Source of the DNA: Nyssa sinensis | Taxonomy: Eukaryota; Streptophyta; Magnoliopsida; Cornales; Nyssaceae | NCBI GenBank assembly: GCA_008638375.1 | Contig: VIRR01000547.1 | Location: 1 to 64,000 of the forward strand | Direction of reading: 5' to 3' | Length of the DNA stretch: 64,000 nt | Shown: piece by piece, positions 23,425-36,549 of the stretch | Layout: every line of letters starts with the position of its first letter | Position numbering within the stretch: position 1 is the stretch's first letter | Notes under the pieces: generated by a model | The model's database searches: none | What the model was told of the DNA's origin: nothing | What the model saw: only the letters and a program-made list of their open reading frames with translations | Translations under genes and position numbers: made by a program

Positions 23425-24639
23425 TGATCTGTCGTGGAAATCAATAAAATTATCAAACTAAACTACTAGTATAGTAGAGAAGTAAGGGTCGAACCCACAG
23501 AGACTGTTAATTGTTTAAAAACTAAAGTTGAGATTAATTTTAATTGAAATTAACAAAGATTGATTGTTGTTGATTTTTTTTCTAAAATTAAATGAGAATT
23601 ATAATGAAAGCAAATATTGAACTGACTTAACAATGAATCGAATTAAAAGAGAATTCCTAGGGTGTTGAATCCACCACTAATCTTGTAACTAATTTCAATT
23701 GTATTAATTCTTGGGCCATTAAACTTGGATGTAAAAGATGTATTTTTGGCTACAAGCCTCAATACCATCATCAAGAAAATCACGCACCAAAACCCTAAGC
23801 ACGAATCATCTTTGGTCAACACAAATTGTCTACGCTAATTCTAAGGTCATAGTCACAATTTGTTTTTCCTGAGTTATGACTCGTCCTACGGTTTTGATGT
23901 ATGTACACATATTATTATTGTATAATCACATAAACAAAATCACAGAAATTGATTATGTGAAACTGAATAATACGATCATTGCTTTAATAAAATCTCAACG
24001 TTATACAATCAACATCCAAAAATAATTAACCCAAAAATAAAATACAAAGAAGCAATATTACTTGACTAGGGTTTCATCTAAACCCTAGGAATGGGAGAAC
24101 TTAGCCCATGATAGTGGAAGAGGAGACCACCATAGCCATGGAGTTCTTCATCTTCTTCTTTTGAGTTGTCTCCTTCCTTCTTTTCCTCCCTAGCTCTCCA
24201 AGACGGCCTCCTTTCTTTTTCCAAAATCCTGGGTTACAATATTTTCCCCCTTTTTTCAAAAATACCCTTACAAAATAAGAATTTAGGAAAATAACATAAA
24301 ATTCGGTAATTAGACATTAGGGGCCCAAAAAGGGAGTCTAAAGTGTTCCAAAATAGAGCCTATAATGCTAAAATGGGCCCTAGTCCACCTATATATGGAT
24401 CAAGCCTCTCTTCTAACCCAAAATCACTTGTTTTCCACTTCTTTTAGCACTTCAAAGCCCAATATTCTCCTTTTGCTCCAAATCCACCATTAAATCATCA
24501 ACTTTGACGAGCTTTCTCTGCAAAAAGATAAAATAAGAATTAACTAGCAAATGCATATAGATTGGAGAAATTAAAATAATAAAAGTGCAAGAATATCTAG
24601 GGTTAACAAAATAAATATGCACTTTTTAACCAGTTATCA
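23425..24639 (-). repeat. Athila LTR (3' LTR in element orientation)
   Basis: It is 1215 bp, begins TGATCTGTCG and ends GTTATCA on the plus strand. Aligned by eye to the right LTR it has 15 substitutions and no indels, about 1.2 percent; ten are transitions. Confidence 0.93.
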
Positions 24640-24652
24640 CACCCCCCAACTT
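24639..24652 (-). promoter_or_regulatory. Polypurine tract of the Athila element
   Basis: The minus strand reads AAGTTGGGGGGTGT right against the 3' LTR, the expected plus-strand DNA primer site. The same 14 bases occur at 24837-24850 and, with one change, at 26239-26252. Confidence 0.8.
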
Positions 24653-26344
24653 ACACTTTGCTAGTCCTCGAGCAAAGCCAAGGAAACAAGAGACAAAAAT
24701 ACAACTAACTAAATCCTCTTTCGTGGGATACACGACTGCATTTACCATATGCAATAAGGCTTTAAACCCCTAGGTTACCCTAGTGGACGAGTTGTAGTCT
24801 CGTGAGGGTTTGCAGTGAATCTACCCACAAAATTCGACACCCCCCAACTTGAACACAATATACTCCACAATCAATAAAAATAAATCTTAATGAATGTATA
24901 ACTGAGTTATAATCGAATCAAAGTAGCAATTATGTCACTAAAAGCAACCTGTGAATTTCTCAAGTGTTCATAAATGGGTAGAATCAGTGTGCATAAAAGC
25001 AACAACCATAACAAGATGTCTAAGCAATGAAATTTTTTTTTCAATCAGGCATTACTTTGACTCCAAATCTCACCAAAAGATATCACTCGCAAATGAAGCT
25101 CACAGAGATGGGGTGCATATGTATCCTCTCATACATGTGGATAGAATAATTGTTGAATACAAATCAAATGATCCACATGCAAACATGAATGAAAGCACAA
25201 CAATAATAATATAAAGAGAATTCTAACCACTACGAAAATCAACTCCCAATGCCACATGATCACTACAGTCACATCCTCAATCATCAACTACTACACCTTT
25301 GGGGTCGGCTAGGTCTTTGTTTTTGGTTGTAACGTAGGTCAAGGTCAAGGATAATGTAAGGGTAAGTGAACAATAATCTCCATATGATAAGCGAAGAAGC
25401 TAGAGTGAATAAACTGCAGTTTTCCAAACTCATCATCTCTTTTGAACAGTGCAACACCACTCCCAAAATTTCAATAAAAGCATTCCCCGACTACTCACAA
25501 CTTTTCTACTTGAGCAAACCAAAAAGAAAAAGGAAACGGCAATGAAATGTTTTTTCATAAATTTTGTTTTTTCTTTTTTGATTTTTTTTTTTTTTGTTTT
25601 TTTCTTCTTTTTTTTTTTTTTTGAAACTGAATAAAATTACAATAAAAGAAAAAAAAAACACATCTTCACTTCTCTACTTTCAGAACACCAATTTCTCAAA
25701 GAAAAATCATCCAACTTCTTCACCCAAAGCGAGGCTATTGGCTATGAAAAGAAAGATATAATAATGAAGGCTCAACTTGGTTCCAATCAGGAAAATAATG
25801 TAAAGATGTAAGAAACAAACGAACGGGCTCAAAGTAGAAAGAGGGCCTAGTTTCATTCCCCAAAGGCAAGAAGTGTCATCCGACATCTGAACTGACTGAC
25901 CTTAGACATGTGACAATGACAATTGATAGAATGGAGATATACAAACTGTATAACCCTCAAAATAAAGTTTAAGCTCAAATCTACATAATATGGGTTATAA
26001 GTCTCAGTAAATGCCATCATGATACTAGAGTCTCACATTCTAACCATCAAATCATAGAGTCACAAGAGTAGCAACCCAATTTGTCTCCAATTATGAAAGT
26101 TAGGGAAAGACAAATCACTAGCAGTGCACAACTATCACAATGATTCTCATGCAAGCTCAGAAATATATGAATACGCTCAAAACAATAAAAATTGTAATCA
26201 TGAAGTATATTAAGCTCAAGCAGGCAAAATAATAGCAACTCCCCCCAACTTATTTGACACCTTGTCCTCAAGGGGACATGACAGCAAACAACATGAAATA
26301 GAACAAAAGACGTACAAGGAAGGAGTGCACCTGAATGGAGAGAG
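24653..26344. other. Athila 3' non-coding region
   Basis: Lies between ORF3 and the 3' LTR. It holds two further polypurine-tract-like motifs (24837-24850, 26239-26252) and long T runs on the plus strand at about 25560-25625. I found no credible coding frame. Confidence 0.6.
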
Positions 26345-27478
26345 CTAAGGGGGCAAAGAGCCCGGTGAATCAGAAGGCGGCCGCTGAGTGGCAAGAATAG
26401 CCCGAAGGAGGCAATGAGTCTCTGCGATATCACGCTGATACTGAGCCTCAAATGCGTCAAACCGCTGCTCAAGACGGCTATAGTCGGAATGTGATCTATC
26501 CTCTGCGGTGGTAGGAAGCAACATCGGGGATGAAATAGGAGGAGATGAAGGTCCAGTGGATGTGGATGGAGGAATCTCAGTAGGGTTACTAAGCCACATA
26601 GGTTGCCGAGACAACCTAGGATGCTGCCCACTTTCCCGAACCAATCTGCGCCAACTGACAGCCCAGAGATGCTGGCCATAAGTAACACAAGTAGTATCAG
26701 ACGGCTCAGTGGGAGGAATGGCATATCCATCGGCTCGAACCAATATAGTGATCAGATTGGCAAAGGGTAGAGGCCATGCTTGAGCACGCTGTGTGGGCAT
26801 CTTGATGAACTGCTTATAACAAGTAGACATTTGTTTCCAAATCATGTCAGCAATGTCACAAGAAAAACCATTCTCCAAAGCATATAGGGCATCAAGGAAA
26901 TCCCCTCGCCGTTGTTGGTCATGACCATTGGGACACACATTCTTCTTGAGCACCGAATCAACAAACCAAAGCCGCCATGGAAGTTGAGAACGTAGAATGT
27001 GATTTGGTGTAGAGTGACCCAATGGAACAGTGCTCAAAGCATGGACTTTTTGTGAAACTGATAACTGAGGCAAGTGAGCAAGGTGAGACTGAGGAGGAGA
27101 ACCCAAGGCATCGGCAATAGACTGTTTGGTTACAGCGATCACCTCATCATCAATTTTAGTATACAATACCCCCGGATTGGTGATCGGTTGAAGGTACATG
27201 TTTTGATAGAACAAGCGAACCAACCGAGGGTACGCAACATCGGAAGGGGCTAGCAAAGCTTGCAAGTGGCGGTGGCAGAACTCTTGGACCGCCCATACGG
27301 TTGTAGGATCGTCCCGAAAGAACAGGCCCACATCAAATGTAGTCTGGATAGCAATTGACTTGGTGGCCCATTTCTCATTTGGCTGCTCAATGTGAATTTG
27401 ACGGGTTTGAATGGGCCGTTAGCGTGAAGTGGATTCAACTGCAATGGCACGGCTTTTGGAAGCTTTCGGGCGACCCAT
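26345..27478 (-). pseudogene. Athila third ORF (env-position protein), one premature stop
   Basis: Reading on the minus strand from ATG 27476-27478, this is a 377-codon frame with a TAA at 27419-27421 (codon 20) and the natural stop at 26345. The part after the stop is open for 328 codons from 27331. It reads a soluble-looking protein with the VWAVQEFCHRH, YPRLVRLFYQNM and SIADALGSP phrases. Phrases like these recur in the extra ORF carried by Athila elements, often labelled putative plant transposon protein. The ORF sits where env would be in a retrovirus, but I see no convincing signal peptide or fusion segment. The C-terminal third is rich in S, P and T. Confidence 0.65.
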
Positions 27479-29656
27479 GGATCCCTACAATAACAAACCA
27501 AACAATAAAAAGCATTAGGGGCATAGAATCTAAATATGAGCATAACAAAACAAATTGAGAAAAGAGAAATGGATAACTAAAAAAAATAAATAAAAAAATA
27601 AATAAATATAAAATAAATAAATAACTAAAAAAAATAAATAAATAAATAAAGAAAAATAAAAATAAAAATACATAATAATAATAATAATGAAACAGAAATG
27701 CCACATATGTGCAAAGCTATGAGGATATACATCAATTGACTGCCCATACCAAATGCCCGTACCAAATGTTTTTCAATTTTTTTTTTTTTCGTACATGTTG
27801 ATGCCAATCATTGGATAGCTTCTCCTTTCTAACCAAACACTCTTCAAACTCAAACACAAAAATTTACCCATAAAATACAAGTGTTGGGTAGCCATCTGAA
27901 TGGGTGGGTTAGGTCGGAACCGACCCGGATTAGCCCAAATAAAAGAACAAAACTCAGTCGCCACACCACCTCTACAGTTGAAGAAACTATCGTGTGTACC
28001 CATTCACCACGTAAATTCTTAAAAAGAAAATTCAATGCACAGGCCAAGAATCTCAACATCTCAAGAGCACCCAATTCTAAACAAATTTTGTTAGTCTACA
28101 AATGAGAGTGAAATTTTCAGCACGCTGGACCTACCCAAGAAGAGTGGATACAAATCAACAAGGATCAATCACATAAAATTCTTATGATGCACACAAAATT
28201 GTGATAACCCCAACTGCCAACACCATACTAAAGATCCACCTCAACAAAGCAGAATTAAAAAAAATTAAAATAAAAAAATTCAAACCTTACAATTAGAATG
28301 ACCAGAGGAATGGAGAGATAATAATGGCAATGGGTGATGGTGATGGGTGCTGGTGATGGGTGGAGTTGTGGTGGTGTTGGGTTATGGAGGTGCAGGTTAG
28401 CAGTGGTGGCTATAGAGGTTCGGCTGGGGTGGTGTTATGGTGCGTGATGCGGTGTGGTGAGGGCAGAAGGTTAGAGAGAGAGAGATGAGGTTGGAGGGGC
28501 GGTCGATGATGGAGATGTGGGTGCGGTGACTATGGGGGATGATGGTGATGGAGGTACGTGATGGTGGAGACGGGCTGAGTGGAGCGGCGGGCGGTGGTGG
28601 TGTTGCGGCGCGACGGAGAGGGGCGGTGGAGGGATTTGGTGATGGTGGAGTCGTGGCTGTGCGGTGGTTGGGGAAGATGGAGGTGGTGATGGTGATGGTG
28701 GTTCGATTGGGGTTTCGGGTCTGCGGCGATCTGATGAGGGGTGGAGTCGGCTGGAGGTTCGCCGGTGATGGATGGAGAGAGATCGGGCGGTGCGGTGGTG
28801 GTGGTGTTTGCTGTCGGGTGGAGTTGATGGCTCGGCAGGGGCGGTGGAGGTACGGTGATGGTGGAGATGGTGCGTGGAGATGACGGTGGAGATCGTGGCA
28901 GTACGGTGGCGATGATGATGGATCGGCTGGAGGGGCGAGCGGCGGTGGCTATGGAGGTGCGGCTAAGGTTGGGTGCAGCAAGTTAGGAACGGCCGGAGAT
29001 GATGGGGCGGTTCTGATTGGGGTACTGTGGTGATGACGATGGAGATCAGGGGCTGCTGCTGTTTAGGGAGTTAGGTTTTTTTTTATTTTTTTGTTTTTTG
29101 TTTTTTGTTTTTTATTTTTTGTTTTTTGTTTTTTTTTTAATTATTTTTATAGTTTTTTTTTTATTTTTGAATTTTTTTTTTTTAAAAAAAACTAAATTAA
29201 AAGTGCTCAAGCTTTTTGGGACAGCACCTTAAGAGCTTTGAGGAAGAAAAAGAGCTCGAGCTATTCTTGGAATGCTCGAGCTTTTCGGGGCAGAATATTT
29301 AACCAATTTTTGATGAAAAAGTGCTCGAGCTTTTTGGTGAGTGCTCGAGCTTTCTGGACCAGAAACATTTGGAAAAAAAAACATGAGAAAATGCTCGAGC
29401 TTTCTGAAATTGTTCGAGCTTTTTAGTCCAGAAAACAAACATGACTAAAGAGAAACCCTTTTTTTTTTGTTTAAAACAATAAGAATAAAATAAATACTAA
29501 ACACCTACAAAACAATAAAAAGAAAACTCAATTAAAAACAACAAAAATAAAATAAAATAAACTAAACTAAACTAAAATAAAATAAAATTGGGTTTCCTCC
29601 CAAAAGAAGAGCTAAGTTTAATGTCTTCAGCCAGACACAGCACGAGGAGAAAAACA
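27479..29656. other. Athila spacer between pol and ORF3
   Basis: Non-coding. In plus-strand order it has an A-rich tract with AAATAAATAAATA repeats (27570-27690), a G-rich tract full of GGTGATGG and GGTGGTG words (28300-29060), long T runs (29080-29180) and a cluster of GCTCGAGC repeats (29195-29430). Open frames in the G-rich tract are a composition effect. Confidence 0.7.
29195..29430. repeat. Clustered GCTCGAGC-type repeats
   Basis: About seven copies of a word close to TGCTCGAGCTTTT, some exactly palindromic at GCTCGAGC, at irregular 20-60 bp spacing. They alternate with GGGACAG, GGGGCAG and GGACCAG phrases. They lie just 3' of the pol stop in element orientation. Confidence 0.75.
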
Positions 29657-32600
29657 TCAATCAATATAAACTGGGTCTTCAAGACCAATCTCCTTAATCA
29701 AATTCCCTTCCTCCACACCATCAATAAACAATTTCAACCTTTGGCCATTAACTTTGAAAGTTTGGCCACTCCGAGGGTTATGAATTTCTACTGCACCATG
29801 AGACCAAGATTGAACAACCTCATATGGACCGTCCCATCTAGACCGCAACTTCCCAGGAAACAACCGTAACTTTGAGTTAAACAACCACACTTTTTGACCG
29901 GGCTCAAAGGACTTACGATTAATGTGAGAATCATGGAATGCCTTAGTCCTAACCTTGTAAATGCGGGAACTCTCATACGCATCATTCCTAAGCTCCTCTA
30001 ACTCATTGAGTTGGAGCTTTCGATTAGAGCCGGCAACAAGCATATCAAAGTTGAATTTCTTAATGGCCCACATGGCCTTATGCTCTAGCTCCACCGGGAG
30101 ATGACAAGCTTTACCAAAAAAAACTAATTGGTAAGGAGACATGCCAATAGGGGTCTTGTAAGCGGTACGATATGCCCACAAAGCATCGTTTAAACGTAAA
30201 GACCAATCTTTTCGATCGGACCGTACCGTTTTCTCAAGAATTGACTTGACCTCCCTATTTGACACTTCAACTTGCCCACTAGTCTGTGGATGGTAAGGAG
30301 TGACGACTTTATGAGTGATGGAATATTTTTGAAGCACGATTGCAAAGGGTCTATTATAGAAATGAGACCCTCCATCACTAATAATCGCCCGTGGCATACC
30401 AAACCGAGAGAATATATTCTCTTGAATGAATTTGACCACCACTTTGTGATCATTGGTTCTAGTTGCCACAGCCTCAATCCACTTGGACACATAATCCACC
30501 GCTACCAAAATATACTCAAAGCCAAATGACGGTGGAAATGGTCCCATGAAATCAATACCCCATACATCAAATATCTCAACAACTAAGATTGGGGTAAGAG
30601 GCATCATATCTCTACGAGACATTGTCCCCATTTGCTGACACCGAATGCAAGTCTTGCAAAAATTGTGTGCATCCTTAAATAGAGTGGGCCAATAGAACCC
30701 ATTCTGCAAGACTTTTGCCGCCGTCTTGCGACCACTGAAATGGCCACCACAAGCTGAAGAATGACAGAAAGTAAGAATGCTATGAAACTCACTCTCTGGA
30801 ACACAACGGCGGATAATTTGGTCAAAGCAATACTTAAAGAGCACAGGATCCTCCCAATAGAAAAACTTAACTTGCGAGAAAAATCGGTCTTTGTCCTGTT
30901 TGGACCATTGGGACGGAATTTGACCAATTGCAAGATAGTTCACAATATGGGCAAACCAAGGAGGTTTCACTAATGACACAGAAAAGAGTTGCTCGTCAGG
31001 AAACGAGTCATGCAAAGGTTGAGTGTCACTTGTGTGTTCAACAAGAATGCGGGACAGGTGGTCGGCTACAACATTTTCGGAACCTTTCTTGTCCCGAATT
31101 TCTAAATGAAACTCTTGAAGCAACAACATCCACCTAATCAATCTCGGCTTGGTCTCTTTTTTGGAAAGTAAATGCCGCAAAGCAGCATGGTCAGTATAGA
31201 CAACTACCTTAGAGCCAAGGAGGTAGGAACGAAACTTATCTAAAGCAAAAACTACAGCGAGCAACTCTTTCTCTGTGGTGGTGTAATTCAACTGAGCATC
31301 ATGAAGAGTCTTACTCGCATAGTAAATAGCATATGGAAGTCTTTCTACCCTTTGTCCCAAAACAGCTCCAACTGCATAGTCGGAGGCATCACACATGATT
31401 TCAAAAGGAATGGACCAATTGGGTGGTTGCATGATCGGGGCGGAGGAAAGAGAGTCACGAAGCTTTTCAAAAGCCGCCACACAAGCACTATCAAAGACAA
31501 ATGGAGTATCCTTGGCAAGAAGATTGCACAAGGGCCTAGAAATCTTACTAAAGTCCTTGATAAACCGACGATAGAAACCTGCATGTCCTAAAAATGATCG
31601 AACTTGCTTGACCGTGGTAGGATGCGGAAGCTTAGCAATGAGATGGACTTTGGCCTTATCGACCTCAATCCCTCTCTTAGACACAATGTGTCCCAACACA
31701 ATCCCCTCTTGAACCATAAAATGGCTCTTTTCCCAACTAAGCACAAGATTTGTCTCCTTGCAACGTTTCAAAACTTTGGTCAAGTTTTGGAGACAATCAT
31801 CAAACGAGGGGCCAAAAACAGAGAAGTCATCCATGAAGACTTCTAAAAATTTCTCTACCATGTCGGAGAAGATAGACATCATGCACCTTTGAAAAGTCAC
31901 CGGTGCATTACACAATCCAAAAGGCATGCGGCAATATGCATATATGCCAAATGGACAAGTAAAAGTGGTCTTCTCCTGATCCTCCGGAAAGACTGCAATT
32001 TGGTTATATCCAGAATAACCATCAAGAAAGCAATAATAGCTTTGACCCGCTAACCTCTCTAAGATTTGATCAATGAATGGGAGAGGAAAGTGGTCTTTCC
32101 GGGTCATAGAGTTGAGCTTGCGATAATCAATACAAACTCTCCACCCAGTGGTGGTGCGCATAGGGACAAGCTCACCCTTATCACTCTCAACAACAGTGAT
32201 ACCCGACTTCTTTGGTACCACTTGGGTGGGACTCACCCACTTGCTATCAGAAATTGGGTAAATAATACCCGCATCTAGCAATTTGACAACTTCTTTCATG
32301 ACAACCTCCTTCATGTTGGGATTAAGCCTTCTCTGTATTTCTCGAGATGGCTTTGCATCATCCTCTAAATGAATGCGGTGCATACAAATAGAGGGATCAA
32401 TCCCTTTTAAATCAGCTACGGACCAACTTATAGCACCCTTGTGTTTTCTAAGAACCTCAAGAAGACGGCATTCTTGTTCACTTGAAAGATTAGAAGCAAT
32501 GATAATAGGGAGAGTGTCATTGGGTCCTAAGAATGAATACTTAAGAGTAGTCGGAAGTGGCTTCAACTCAAGCTTTGGAGGAACCTCTAAAGATGGAAGA

Positions 32601-35185
32601 GCAGGGGTGCTCGCAAGATTAGGTAGGGGTTCCGGTCTAGGCTTCCAAGGAGGATAGTCTATAGAAGGAGAACAGTCAAACAATGAATTGACTTCTTCAA
32701 TAGAAGCATCAATATCGAAAGCATCACTATCAAAGTAAGTCAAACATCTCTCCAAAGGATCCTCAATCAAGATTTGAGGGAGAGATTCCTCAACTATCCC
32801 ATCAATCATATCCACTGAAAAACAATCCTCCTCATGTGGAGGTTGTTGTGAAGCATTGAAGACATTGAGCCTCACAGTCATATTCCCAAAAGAAATATCC
32901 ATCACCCCAGTTCGACAATTAATACATGCATGAGCAGTAACTAAGAAGGGTCGACCTAAGATAACGGGAATTTGACGCTTAGGGTCATGAGCGGGTTCCA
33001 TATCTAGAACTAGGAAATCAACTGGAAAGTAGAATTTGTCTACTTTCACCAAAACATCCTCAATGATCCCGTGAGGTATCGTGACGGATCTGTCAGCTAA
33101 CTGCAAAGACACCGTCGTAAGCTTCAACTCACCTAACCCAAATTACTGATAGACAAAGTATGGCAATAAATTGACACTTGCCCCCAAGTCAAGGAGCGCC
33201 CTCTCTATAATGTGATTACCTATGACACAAGAAATTGTGGGGGCTCCAGGATCTTTGAACTTAGGTGCAGTTTGGTATTGGAGAATTGAGCTCACTTGCT
33301 CTGTTAGAAAGACCTTCTTTGACACATGAGTTTTAGCTTTTCGCTTTTGAGTGCAAAGGTCTTTCAAGAATTTGGCATAAGAAGAAATTTGCTTGACTGC
33401 ATCAAGAAGTGGCAAGTTAATCTTAACTTGCTTAAAAATCTCAAGCATTTCCTCCATATTTGTACCCTTTTTCCCAAAAGGAGAAGGGTCGGCCAAGCAG
33501 GAAGGGTAAGGGGCCTTGGGCATATAGGATGCCACAGGAATACTCAAAGGATCACTTGGGGATGAAGAATCCCCTTTTTGTAAATTCTCATTCTCAACTA
33601 CATCCTTTTTAGAAGAACTTGTCGATTCACCCTCAACCTTATACTCAACTTTATTATCTACCACTCTCCCACTCCTAAGAGTAGTTATGGCCTTAGCTTG
33701 CTCATGATATTGATCATTGGGGTTGGAAGACTCTACCCCATATTGGCCTTTAGGGTTGTTCACCGGTTGACTTGGTAAACGCCCCTCATCTCTTCTACTC
33801 ATAGCTTGTGCTAGTTGTCCCATTTGGGATTCTAGCTTCGAGATGGACTGAGTGTGTGAATGGAGCAATTGAGTGTTAGACTGATGATTTGACTCTAAAG
33901 CTTGCAAAGCACTCAACACTTTATCCTCAAAAGCTGAATTTCTAGGGGGATGAGGTGGTTGTTGATATTGTTGAGGAGGAGGACGGTAGGATGATGATGG
34001 AAAAGAATTAGGCACATTTGGCCTTGAATTTTGGGAGAATGGAGGATTTGAGGCTTAAGGCCTCCAAGAAAAATTTGGATGATTTCTCCATCCCGGGTTG
34101 TAATGGTTAGAATAGGGATCATTGCCCGGTTTGGAAAAACCTTGAAGAGCATTAACTTGCTCTTCCACAAACTCTGGATATTGCGGGGCTAAGGGACAGT
34201 CTGACACATAATGAGTTGGGCATGAACATAAAGCACACACCTCTTGAGTGGCAGGAACAGAAGTAGAAACTTGTCCCCTAGCCAAAACTTGGTCTAATTT
34301 CCTAGACAACGCTGCAACTTGCTCTTGGACATCCACAGCTTGTCCAACTTCATAAATGCCACCTCTTTTAGGGATACTAGAGGAGGTGGGTGGAGCTCTC
34401 CGACTTGTTGAAGCATGGTGCTATGAATTCTCACTAAGGGTCTCAAAAAGATCCCATGCCTCATCCTGATTCTTGTTGAGGAAAGTCCCTCCACAAGCAG
34501 AGTCAATCATTTGACGGTTTTGTTCTGTGATACCGTCATAAAAACTCTGTACCAACTGCCAACGCATGATATCATGATGGGGACACTTCCTATGAAGGTC
34601 CAAAAATCTCTCCCAAGCTTCATGAAAAGACTCGCCATCGAGTTGAGTAAAATTTGTGATGGCTCTTCTCATATCATTGGTTTTGCCTATAGGAAAGTAT
34701 TTTTTTAGAAACTCTTGTTAGAGTTGAGTCCAAGTTGTTATGGAATTTGTAGGCAAAGAACCAAGCCATTGTTTGGCTGTATCTTTCAATGAAAAAGGGA
34801 ACAACCTTAACTTAAGAGCATTCTCACTCAGATTTTGCACATTGACAGTGGTGCAAAGCTCTAAAAACTCATTCAGATGTTGGTATGGGTCCTCATTTGA
34901 TTTCTCATAAAAAGATGGTAACATCTGAATGGTTTGGGGTCTAATTTCATAATGCCCAGTTACAGTAGGCATTTGAATACATGAAGGGTTGGTATATGTT
35001 GTAGGAACAAAATGAGCCTTAAGAGGCTGTGGTTGTTGTTGTCCACCATTATCAGCCATGTTTATAGAAATAGGATTTCCTAAAACTTCAGATTTAATAG
35101 ACAAACCACGAAAAGCTCTCAAAGTTCTTTCTAGCTCAAGGTCTAGTTTTTCTAAGTCTGGGTTGCACGAACGGCGACCAAACAT
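29657..35185 (-). pseudogene. Athila gag-pol polyprotein with four in-frame stops
   Basis: One continuous frame of about 1840 codons on the minus strand. Gag begins near ATG 35183-35185 and includes a CCHC zinc knuckle (C-x2-C-x4-H-x4-C, 34196-34237). Protease follows with DLGASVN (D at 33188-33190). RT carries FMDD (31823-31837). RNase H starts with DAS near 31385. Integrase has an HHCC module (about 30640-30780) and a D, D, E triad near 30548, 30372 and 30266. Premature stops are TAA 34718-34720, TAG 34421-34423, TAA 34055-34057 and TAA 33143-33145. The longest open piece, 33127-29657, still covers part of protease through integrase. Normally this polyprotein makes the particle, copies the RNA and integrates the cDNA; here it is inactive. 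Confidence 0.93.
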
Positions 35186-35311
35186 AAAAGAAAAAGAATA
35201 ATTGCTGCACACCAAAGACAAAGAAAAAGAATAATAGCAAAAAAAAAATAAAATAAAAAAATAAAGAATTAAAATAAAAATCAATTACTAAATTTTTTAA
35301 CAATTTAACAG

Positions 35312-35329
35312 TCCCCGGCAACGGCGCCA
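35312..35329 (-). promoter_or_regulatory. Primer binding site, tRNA-Asp
   Basis: The plus strand reads TCCCCGGCAACGGCGCCA, identical to the 3' end of plant tRNA-Asp including CCA. The minus strand is therefore an 18-base complement to it. It lies five bases inside the 5' LTR, the usual position. Confidence 0.88.
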
Positions 35330-35334
35330 AAAAT

Positions 35335-36549
35335 TGATCTGTCGTGCAAATCAATAAAATTACCAAACTAAACTACTAGTATAGTAGAGAAGTAAGGGTC
35401 GAACCCACAGAGACTGTTAATTGTTTAAAAACTAAAGTTGAGATTAATTTTAATTGAAATTAACAAAGATTGATTGTTGTTGATTTTTTTTCTAAAATTA
35501 AATGAGAATTATAATGAAAGCAAATATTGAACTGACTTAACAATGAATCGAATTAAAAGAGAATTCCTAGGGTGTTGAATCCACTACTAATCTTGTAACT
35601 AACTTCAATTGTATTAATTCTTGGGCCATTAAACTTGGATGTAAAAGATGTATTTTTGGCTACAAGCCTCAATACCATCATCAAGAAAATCACGCACCAA
35701 AACCCTAAGCACGAATCATCTTTGGTCAACACAAATTGTCTACGCTAATTCTAAGGTCATAGTCACAATTTATTTTTCCTGAGTTATGACTCGTCCTACG
35801 GTTTTGATGTATGTACACATATTATTATTGTATAACCACATAAACAAAATCACAGAAATTGATTATGTGAAACTGAATAATACGATCATTGCTTTAATAA
35901 AATCCCAACGTTATACAATCAACATCCAAAAATAATTAACCCAAAAATAAAATACAAAGAAGCAATATTACTTGACTAGGGTTTCATCTAAACCCTAGGA
36001 ATGGGAGAACTTAGCCCATGATAGTGGAAGAGGAGACCACCATAGCCATGGAGTTCTTCATCTTCTTCTTTTGAGTTGTCTCATTCCTTCTTTTCCTCCC
36101 TAGCTCTCCAAGACGGCCTCCTTTCTTTTTCCAAAACCCTGGGTTACAATATTTTCCCCCTTTTTTCAAAAATACCCTTACAAAATAAGAATTTAGGAAA
36201 ATAACATAAAATCCCGTAATTAGACATTAGGGGCCCAAAAAGGGAGTCTAAAGTGTTCCAAAATAGAGCTTATAATGCTAAAATGGGCCCTAGTCCACCT
36301 ATATATGGATCAAGCCTCTCTTCTAACCCAAAATCACTTGTTTTCCACTTCTTTTAGCACTTCAAAGCTCAATATTCTCCTTTTGCTCCAAATCCACCAT
36401 TAAATCATCAACTTTGACGAGCTTTCTCTGCAAAAAGATAAAATAAGAATTAACTAGCAAATGCATATATATTGGAGAAATTAAAATAATAAAAGTGCAA
36501 GAATATCTAGGGTTAAAAAAATAAATATGCACTTTTTAACCAGTTATCA
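35335..36549 (-). repeat. Athila LTR (5' LTR in element orientation)
   Basis: 1215 bp, the partner of 23425-24639. It begins TGATCTGTCG and ends GTTATCA on the plus strand, giving TG...CA ends. The element promoter is expected here on the minus strand. Confidence 0.93.

Larger units (their letters stand above)
23425..36549 (-). mobile_element. Athila-type Ty3/gypsy LTR retrotransposon, complete but degenerate
   Basis: A 13.1 kb element read on the minus strand. In its own 5' to 3' order it has: LTR (35335-36549), tRNA-Asp primer site, gag with a CCHC knuckle, protease, RT, RNase H and integrase in one frame (35185-29657), a long spacer, a third ORF (27478-26345), non-coding DNA, a polypurine tract and the second LTR (23425-24639). 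The order PR-RT-RH-INT is Ty3/gypsy. The tRNA-Asp primer, the DLGASVN protease motif and the extra 3' ORF point to Athila. Insertion generated a TATAC duplication. Four premature stops in gag-pol and one in ORF3 mean it cannot encode its own proteins now. Confidence 0.93.

Noticed and set aside
26047..26730. 227-codon minus-strand frame overlapping Athila ORF3
   Set aside because: It is in a different frame over the same bases; ORF3 has the recognisable family phrases, so this one is a shadow.
28539..28883. 114-codon plus-strand frame in the Athila spacer
   Set aside because: It lies wholly in a G-rich low-complexity tract and reads G, V, R and M runs. It is a composition effect.
33182..33190. 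DLG in place of the usual DSG or DTG at the Athila protease active site
   Set aside because: It first looked like a catalytic mutation. DLGASVN-type motifs are common in Athila proteases, so it is more likely the lineage form than damage.
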